Assembly (NCBI GenBank): GCA_964651405.1 | Contig: CAZYZB010000018.1 | Span: 1 to 17,485, forward strand | Length of the DNA stretch: 17,485 nucleotides | DNA from: JAWBOD01 sp964651405 | GTDB lineage: Archaea > Aenigmatarchaeota > Aenigmatarchaeia > Aenigmatarchaeales > Aenigmatarchaeaceae | Reading direction: 5' to 3' | In this document: positions 13,084-17,485 of the stretch, in pieces | Numbering within the stretch: the first letter of the stretch is position 1 | How the letters are laid out: each line of letters opens with the position of its first letter | Notes under the pieces: generated by a model | Databases searched by the model: none | What the model was told of the DNA's origin: nothing | What the model saw: the letters and a program-made list of their open reading frames with translations, nothing else | Made by a program: the position numbers and the translations under genes

Positions 13084-13580
13084 TTAATCTTTTCGTTCCA
13101 TTTTCCTTCATTGATTTCTTTTAGAATTGCCTTTGGTGTCTTTCCTTCCACGTAGACGCCTGAGCTCACGCAAGATGATACAACTTGTTTGACAGCTTTC
13201 TTCAAGTCTTCTGTCTTCAAGTCATCCTGTTTCATCTTTGCAATTTTAACAACTTGTTCGAACTTCAGACTCTCCTTGAACTCTTCCTTGACTCCATCCT
13301 TTTCAAAAACTTTGAATGGTGCCTTTGCTAAAATCTGAACATTCAACTCTTTCTTAATCAAAGCAGCTACAGAAGGACTACCTACGCTTATCTCGAATTC
13401 TTTTGTTGAAGGGTCTATCTTTATCGTTACTGGTACTTGCATTCCAGCAAAGTCTTTTGTTTTCTCATTTATTTTAGCTATAACTTGTCCTATATTAACT
13501 TTCGTCGGTGCTAATGATGGACCTAATGGAGGTGCTGGTGTTGCTTTTCCACCCTCTACCAAAGCTTTAATGGTTATCAT
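13080..13580 (-). CDS. rpl11: Ribosomal protein L11
   Basis: This 166-aa protein belongs to the GTPase-associated centre of the large subunit. The N-terminal GGKATPAPPLGPSLAPTKVN (10-29), with its conserved proline-rich turn, and the C-terminal RNA-binding domain with VVSSCVSSGVYVEGKTPK are both intact. Length is normal for archaea. It overlaps spt5 by 4 bases upstream and the Nudix gene by 4 bases downstream, so the run secE-spt5-rpl11-Nudix appears translationally coupled. Confidence 0.97.
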   Translation of the reverse strand: MITIKALVEGGKATPAPPLGPSLAPTKVNIGQVIAKINEKTKDFAGMQVPVTIKIDPSTKEFEISVGSPSVAALIKKELNVQILAKAPFKVFEKDGVKEEFKESLKFEQVVKIAKMKQDDLKTEDLKKAVKQVVSSCVSSGVYVEGKTPKAILKEINEGKWNEKIK

Positions 13581-14035
13581 TTATTTTCACCTTTCTCTTT
13601 CTCTGCAGCTTCTATAAGCCTTGCAGAATCTATAGGGATTGTTATTGGAATAGGAACAGCTGCTTCGAGGAATTCGATTGTTAGTTCGCTCTTTGCTTCA
13701 TCAACTCTAGTTACTTTTCCTTTCTCGTTCTTAAACGGGCCGCCAGTTACCTCGACTACGTCTCCTCTGTTTATCTTTATCTCGATTTTTTTAACTTCTA
13801 AGAATTTTTTAATGTCAGTCATTGAAACTTCTTTTCTAATAATGCCTTTTACATGGGGAACTCCTTTTATTAACCCGTTTATAACCTCTTCCTCACCTTC
13901 CAAGAAAATATATCCTTTCAATTCTCCTGGATGAAAGATTGACTTTATGGTCAAACCCATATTTTTTATTTTACATGTTAAAGTCTCGATTACGGCATTT
14001 TCTCTACCGACGGTCGTCCTTATAGTGCGTATCAT
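13577..14035 (-). CDS. spt5: Transcription elongation factor Spt5 (archaeal NusG)
   Basis: This 152-aa protein has the NGN domain (about 1-84), which clamps RNA polymerase, followed by one KOW domain (INRGDVVEVTGGPFKNEKGK, from residue 88). That is the standard two-domain archaeal form. It works with Spt4, not seen here, to increase processivity. Its ATG shares one base with the secE stop codon (TAATG), and its ribosome binding site GGTGAT lies inside the secE end. It overlaps rpl11 by 4 bases. Confidence 0.96.
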   Translation of the reverse strand: MIRTIRTTVGRENAVIETLTCKIKNMGLTIKSIFHPGELKGYIFLEGEEEVINGLIKGVPHVKGIIRKEVSMTDIKKFLEVKKIEIKINRGDVVEVTGGPFKNEKGKVTRVDEAKSELTIEFLEAAVPIPITIPIDSARLIEAAEKEKGENK

Positions 14036-14283
14036 TAAATCACCAATTTAGTCAATATGAAATATGCTAAAAATATTACGAACCCTATTGCTCCTATCAG
14101 TATTATACCACTGCCAGTTATTTTCATGGACGAAGAGAACTCTTCCCTTGTTGGCTTTCTAGCCACATCTACTACCCTTTTATAGCCGGTAAGTTTATTT
14201 TTCAATCTACTGAAAATACCTGGACCTTTCTGTTTTTCTTCCTTATGCTGTTCTTGCTTTTGTTGTACGTTAACCTCTTCCAT
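14035..14283 (-). CDS. secE: Protein translocase subunit SecE
   Basis: This 82-aa membrane subunit of the SecYEG channel has a long charged N-terminal extension, an amphipathic helix (SRLKNKLTGYKRVVDVARKP), the conserved KPTREEF segment, and one C-terminal membrane helix (about 55-80). It is the first gene of the secE-spt5-rpl11-Nudix unit. GGTGC lies 5-10 bases before ATG 14283 and TATA-like boxes lie about 24-45 bases upstream (14331-14307). Confidence 0.92.
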   Translation of the reverse strand: MEEVNVQQKQEQHKEEKQKGPGIFSRLKNKLTGYKRVVDVARKPTREEFSSSMKITGSGIILIGAIGFVIFLAYFILTKLVI

Positions 14284-14306
14284 TTTAGCACCTAGAATAA
14301 AACTAT

Positions 14307-14331
14307 TATAATATGTACTATTTAAATGCTT
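14307..14331 (-). promoter_or_regulatory. secE operon promoter
   Basis: Minus strand AGCATTTAAATAG at 14331-14319 and a second AT-rich box at 14315-14307 precede secE. This separates its transcription from ftsZ. Confidence 0.45.
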
Positions 14332-14353
14332 TTCTTTTGCCTGATTTTTTCTG

Positions 14354-15430
14354 TTATATGAACTCTATTCCAAGTATCTTCTCAATTTCCTTCTGCTTTT
14401 CTTTCGAGAAAGTTTCGCCGGTATATCCTAGTGGTGTTTTGACTCCAGTCACTATCAACAGTGCTCTTACAATGTCACCAAGTTCTTTTGTTATCTGTGC
14501 TCCCCATATTATCTTTGCATCATCGTTTAATTTCGTTGAAACTGCTTCGACTATCTCTTGACATTCCTTTATCGTGACGTCAGTTCCACCAGACACATTT
14601 ATCAAAGCTCCATTCGCTCCGTCTATATCAACGTCAAGCAATGGGTTATTCAAAGCTTTTTCAACAGCTTCTACTGCTCTGTTCTCTGTGTCAGATTCTC
14701 CCATTCCTATCATTGCTATGCCACCGTTAGTCATGACTGCTCTAATATCTGCGAAATCTAAATTAACTAAACCAGGTTTTGTAACTAGTTCCGTAACGCC
14801 TTTAACTGCATTGACTAGGATCTCGTCACATATTTTAAATGCTGAAACAATTGATACGTCAGGAACAATTTCTAGGAGTTTGTCATTCGGTATAACTATC
14901 AATGTATCAACAGTTTTTTGTAGTTCGCTCAAACCTTTTCTTGCATTTTCCATTCTTTGTTTTCCTTCCATGCTAAAAGGCAACGTGACTACACCGACAG
15001 TTAACAAGCCCATTTTCTTTGCAATATCTGCTATTATTGGAGAAGCTCCTGTTCCAGTTCCACCACCAAGACCGCAGGTGATGAAGACCATATCCCCTCC
15101 TTTCAATGCATCTTTAATATCTTCTCTGCTCTCTCTCGCAGATTCCATTCCAACGTTCGGGTCTGCTCCTGCTCCTAATCCTCTTGTCAAGTCTCTTCCT
15201 AGCAAAACTTTTTTGTCTGCATCAGTGTATAATAAATCCTGCGCATCTGTATTAGCTGCTATAATTTGTGCACCAACGACTCCTACTTGCATCATTCTAG
15301 AAATAGTGTTGTTGCCTGCTCCACCTACGCCTATAACTTTAATTTCTGCTTTTCTTGTTTCTAATATTTTTCTCAAATCCTCATCAGTATCAGAAATTTT
15401 TCCTGTACCTTCAACAGATCTTACTGCCAT
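14354..15430 (-). CDS. ftsZ: Cell division GTPase FtsZ
   Basis: FtsZ is a tubulin homologue that polymerises into the division ring at midcell. The 358-aa protein is full length with GGAGN (36-40), the nucleotide motif GGGTGTG (122-128) and the T7 loop NLDFADIR (223-230), where the conserved Asp that completes GTP hydrolysis in the neighbouring subunit lies. The C-terminus ends in LGIEFI, a short conserved tail of archaeal FtsZ that may bind membrane tethers such as SepF. AGGTGA lies about 8 bases before ATG 15430, with a TATA-like box at 15480-15464. The gene stands at the head of the conserved secE-ribosomal cluster. Confidence 0.97.
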   Translation of the reverse strand: MAVRSVEGTGKISDTDEDLRKILETRKAEIKVIGVGGAGNNTISRMMQVGVVGAQIIAANTDAQDLLYTDADKKVLLGRDLTRGLGAGADPNVGMESARESREDIKDALKGGDMVFITCGLGGGTGTGASPIIADIAKKMGLLTVGVVTLPFSMEGKQRMENARKGLSELQKTVDTLIVIPNDKLLEIVPDVSIVSAFKICDEILVNAVKGVTELVTKPGLVNLDFADIRAVMTNGGIAMIGMGESDTENRAVEAVEKALNNPLLDVDIDGANGALINVSGGTDVTIKECQEIVEAVSTKLNDDAKIIWGAQITKELGDIVRALLIVTGVKTPLGYTGETFSKEKQKEIEKILGIEFI

Positions 15431-15504
15431 ATAGTATTCACCTGATAATTTCTTTAGAAAACACCTTTAAAAAATTAATTGAAATGTTATAAGTAGAAAT
15501 ATAA

Positions 15505-16371
15505 TCAAGCTAATGATGCAAATTCAATCAAATGAACAAATTCCTTTGTATTTTCTAATAAAAGTTTTTCCAAATCTTCGTTCACATATTTAAAATCTTT
15601 AAGCTTAGCATCTACATTTCCAATTTCTTTAAGAGTTAAATCCCATCCTATTTTTTCTATACTCACGGCTTCTTTAGCTTCTAGGATTTCCAATCTTTCT
15701 GCTGCTTCATCAAGAGAATACTCTTTGGTGATAGGGTTCAAACCATTCCTAAAGAGCTTTCTGATATTATGTTCGTTAGGTCGAGCTATTATCCTGCATG
15801 CTTCTTCAGGTGTTTCACGTTTTCTTGTTATATCTACCCATACACTATCGGTTGCTTTATCATTTTCATCGCAATATATTCCTTTAACAGCAGCAGCTGT
15901 GAGGTATTTTCGATTATCCTTTTCTTGAAAGTTCAACACGAAATTTTCCAAGCCTACAATGTCTGATATACGCTGTAATTTTTCATCAGTAATTTTTTCT
16001 GTAATAATATGCTTTGCTCCTAAGAGTGGATACAAAGGGACGGCATCTACTATTATGTCAGTGCCATCAACGACCACAAACTTGTGTCCTCTACTAGAAT
16101 AAAAAATTCCATCTTCAGAAGTACCTTCTACAACAGAAGACTTTATTCCATTTTCCTCTAACATAGTTTTTACTTTTAAACTGGCATCTCCACAGTCATA
16201 ACCATTCTGGCAGTCACCTCTTTTCTTCAATACGGCTAAACAACTATGAAAGATATCAATGTAAATAGGATTCCATATAATTTCTTTATGTCCATATTTT
16301 TCTCTTGGAATTTCTCTTTTAATTTCACTTAATATTCTTTCATTGGCAGTACTAAATCTTGCTTGACCCAT
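15505..16371 (-). CDS. Transglutaminase/papain-like fold protein, putative cysteine hydrolase
   Basis: No named family is recognised. The pattern NGYDCGDASLKVKTMLEENG (C60 at the start of a helix), then RGHKFVVVDG (H96) and DIIVDAVP (D109), in that order and spacing, looks like the Cys-His-Asp triad of transglutaminase-like enzymes. Further cysteines are C44 and C54. The rest (about 115-288) is helical and charged, with a segment WVDITRKRETPEEACRIIAR. There is no signal peptide in the chosen frame. I chose ATG 16371 (288 aa) over the upstream ATG 16434 because a TATA-like TTTATAAAATT at 16402-16392 lies about 26 bases before 16371, inside the longer frame. It is downstream of the FKBP gene but has its own promoter. 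Confidence 0.65.
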   Translation of the reverse strand: MGQARFSTANERILSEIKREIPREKYGHKEIIWNPIYIDIFHSCLAVLKKRGDCQNGYDCGDASLKVKTMLEENGIKSSVVEGTSEDGIFYSSRGHKFVVVDGTDIIVDAVPLYPLLGAKHIITEKITDEKLQRISDIVGLENFVLNFQEKDNRKYLTAAAVKGIYCDENDKATDSVWVDITRKRETPEEACRIIARPNEHNIRKLFRNGLNPITKEYSLDEAAERLEILEAKEAVSIEKIGWDLTLKEIGNVDAKLKDFKYVNEDLEKLLLENTKEFVHLIEFASLA

Positions 16372-16391
16372 AAGAAAAATAAGAAAGTAAA

Positions 16392-16402
16392 TTTTATAAA
16401 CA
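16392..16402 (-). promoter_or_regulatory. TATA-like promoter of the transglutaminase-like gene
   Basis: Minus strand TTTATAAAATT lies about 26 bases upstream of ATG 16371, with no ribosome binding site, supporting leaderless initiation there. Confidence 0.5.
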
Positions 16403-16411
16403 TGAAAATAA

Positions 16412-17029
16412 TCATTGTTCTTTAGGTTTTTCAAAACTTTCTACAAATTTTACTTTATCAAAACCTAAAAACTTTATCACATCATCAGCAATTTTCTTTT
16501 TGTAAACAGAATTTATCATGGGTGGAACTTCAACCTCAATTTCTTTTTCCTTTATTATTGCTTTAACCTTACTTCCATCCATTCTCGTGTAAATTTCTAT
16601 CAAAGATTTTACTTTATCTTCTATATTTTCTAACTTTTCTTTTATTTCTACTTCATATACAAGTGATTTTCCAGCTAAAGGATGATTAAAGTCTACACTT
16701 ACTCTGCCACCAGAGACTGAAAGAACTCTTCCTCTCATATTATCTGCTTCTAAAATCATTCCAGGATAAGGATTAGTGTTATGCTTTTTAAATTCAGATA
16801 AAGGAACTAGCTTCACAAGCCTAGCATCTCTGTTTCCAAATGCATTTTCAGGTGAAAGTTCCACTGTTTTCTTATCACCAACATTCATCTCAACTAAAAC
16901 ATTATCAATACCTTTCAAGGTGTAATTTACACCAACTACTACTGGAACATTCTCTCCTTTATCAAACTCCATTCCAGTTTCTTTTATCTTGCCTGTAAAA
17001 CTTATTTTAACAAAGTCATTAGTTTGCAT
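16412..17029 (-). CDS. Long-type archaeal FKBP peptidyl-prolyl isomerase
   Basis: This cytosolic folding helper catalyses cis-trans isomerisation at proline and acts as a chaperone. The 205-aa protein begins with an FKBP core (VKISFTGKIKETGMEFDKG, then GIDNVLVEMNVGDKKTVELS). It is interrupted by the SlyD-like insert-in-flap region (about 68-115), then closes with GGRVSVDFNHPLAGKSLVYE. A C-terminal extension (about 140-205) matches the long archaeal FKBPs of the FKBP26 type. The start ATG 17029 follows a TATA-like TTATAAATA at about 17057-17048. It is divergent from a winged-helix gene across a palindrome. Confidence 0.92.
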   Translation of the reverse strand: MQTNDFVKISFTGKIKETGMEFDKGENVPVVVGVNYTLKGIDNVLVEMNVGDKKTVELSPENAFGNRDARLVKLVPLSEFKKHNTNPYPGMILEADNMRGRVLSVSGGRVSVDFNHPLAGKSLVYEVEIKEKLENIEDKVKSLIEIYTRMDGSKVKAIIKEKEIEVEVPPMINSVYKKKIADDVIKFLGFDKVKFVESFEKPKEQ

Positions 17030-17057
17030 GTCAATATTTAGAATAAGATATTTATAA

Positions 17058-17079
17058 GCCTTATTATAATCCGTAAGGC
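17058..17079. promoter_or_regulatory. Dyad GCCTTA-N10-TAAGGC in a divergent promoter
   Basis: A perfect 6-bp inverted repeat (17058-17063 and 17074-17079) lies between the FKBP TATA-like box (17057-17048) and the TATA-like catttaaatta (17079-17089) of the rightward gene. It touches both boxes, a position suited to repression of either gene. Confidence 0.6.
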
Positions 17080-17108
17080 ATTTAAATTAGCGAAGTAATA
17101 AAATATCT

Positions 17109-17485
17109 ATGGAAATAAATGATTTTTGTTCTTTACTAAAAGACAGCAAACAATTCGATGACCTAGAGATAAGAATAATAAGATCAATGCTTATGCTTAC
17201 CAATAGGGATGTTGTAAAAGCTGATGCAAGTCTCATAGCAAAAGAGTCTGGTATCTCTGTTACAAACGCTTACAAGTATCTTTACTCTTTACAAAAGAAA
17301 GGGCTAGTAGAGACCGGTCAAGATAAGAATAAAGTTTTCTGGTTGGCAAGGTCATTAAATCCATTTCCAAGAATAATGAGTTATGTTAGCAAGGATTACT
17401 TGAGGCTTAAGGATTTATTTGCTAAGTTAGAAACTCAGTACAATGAATTTCTAGAATTAAGAGGAAAAGTAATATGGCAAGGAGA
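17109..17485 (+). CDS. Winged-helix transcriptional regulator, TrmB-like, C-terminus cut by window edge
   Basis: The frame from ATG 17109 stays open to the right edge (125 codons). Residues 20-75 form a winged helix: LEIRIIRSMLML, then ASLIAKESGISVTNAYKYLY as the helix-turn-helix, then SLQKKGLVETGQ and the wing KNKVFWLA. This resembles the N-terminus of archaeal TrmB-family regulators. The next part (RIMSYVSKDYLRLKDLFAKL) starts a probable coiled coil or effector domain. A TATA-like box about 20-30 bases upstream and no ribosome binding site suggest leaderless translation. The dyad just upstream may be its own operator. Confidence 0.75.
   Translation, partial: MEINDFCSLLKDSKQFDDLEIRIIRSMLMLTNRDVVKADASLIAKESGISVTNAYKYLYSLQKKGLVETGQDKNKVFWLARSLNPFPRIMSYVSKDYLRLKDLFAKLETQYNEFLELRGKVIWQG

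Noticed and set aside
14574..15434. 286-aa plus-strand frame
   Set aside because: It is the antisense shadow of ftsZ, rich in Ser, Pro and Ile as expected from the opposite strand.
16372..16434. 21-residue longer N-terminus for the transglutaminase-like protein, which could look like a signal peptide
   Set aside because: It contains the TATA-like box of the gene and overlaps the FKBP coding end.
1..17485. CRISPR array, transposase, integrase or phage genes
   Set aside because: No regularly spaced repeats and no DDE, serine or tyrosine recombinase motifs were seen on either strand.

Overview
The window looks like part of a small, AT-rich archaeal genome, most likely a DPANN lineage of the Woesearchaeota/Pacearchaeota kind. 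The evidence is an archaeal-type alanyl-tRNA synthetase with an N-terminal Cys4 motif, archaeal ribosomal proteins L1, L10, L11 and L12, Spt5/NusG, SecE, a long-type FKBP, TATA-like boxes about 26 bases before start codons, and GGTGAT-type ribosome binding sites. The lineage is inferred from gene style and order, not from a tree.

Left part (1-3716): a partial FMN-dependent glutamate synthase domain gene runs leftward off the edge. A tiny membrane ORF diverges from it. Then come thioredoxin reductase (trxB) and a coupled small secreted or anchored protein on the plus strand. Just after these lies a 21-base piece resembling the 3' end of a tRNA, followed by three short orphan genes (120, 39 and 100 aa) of unknown function.

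Middle (3706-9862): alaS on the minus strand; a secreted, membrane-anchored surface protein with a 100-N assembly gap; a multi-winged-helix protein; and, divergent from it, a HAD-superfamily gene related to archaeal COG4030/EhaR. Two near-identical palindromic sites (GTAAT-N8-ATTAC) sit just upstream of the TATA boxes of these three genes. This small candidate regulon is the best lead in the window for an undescribed system.

Right part (9875-15430), minus strand: the archaeal cluster ftsZ - secE - spt5 - rpl11 - rpl1 - rpl10 - rpl12. It carries three unusual insertions: a Nudix gene overlapping rpl11 by 4 nt, a two-TM coiled-coil protein gene, and a flavin split-barrel gene between rpl10 and rpl12. 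L10 is short and lacks the usual acidic tail and most of the L12-binding spine. The rpl1 leader carries a 9-base direct repeat that could serve L1 autoregulation.

Far right (15505-17485): a transglutaminase-like protein with a possible Cys-His-Asp triad, a long-type FKBP peptidyl-prolyl isomerase, and a divergent partial winged-helix regulator. A perfect 6-bp dyad lies between the last two. There is no CRISPR array, complete tRNA, rRNA, or recognisable transposase or integrase in the window.
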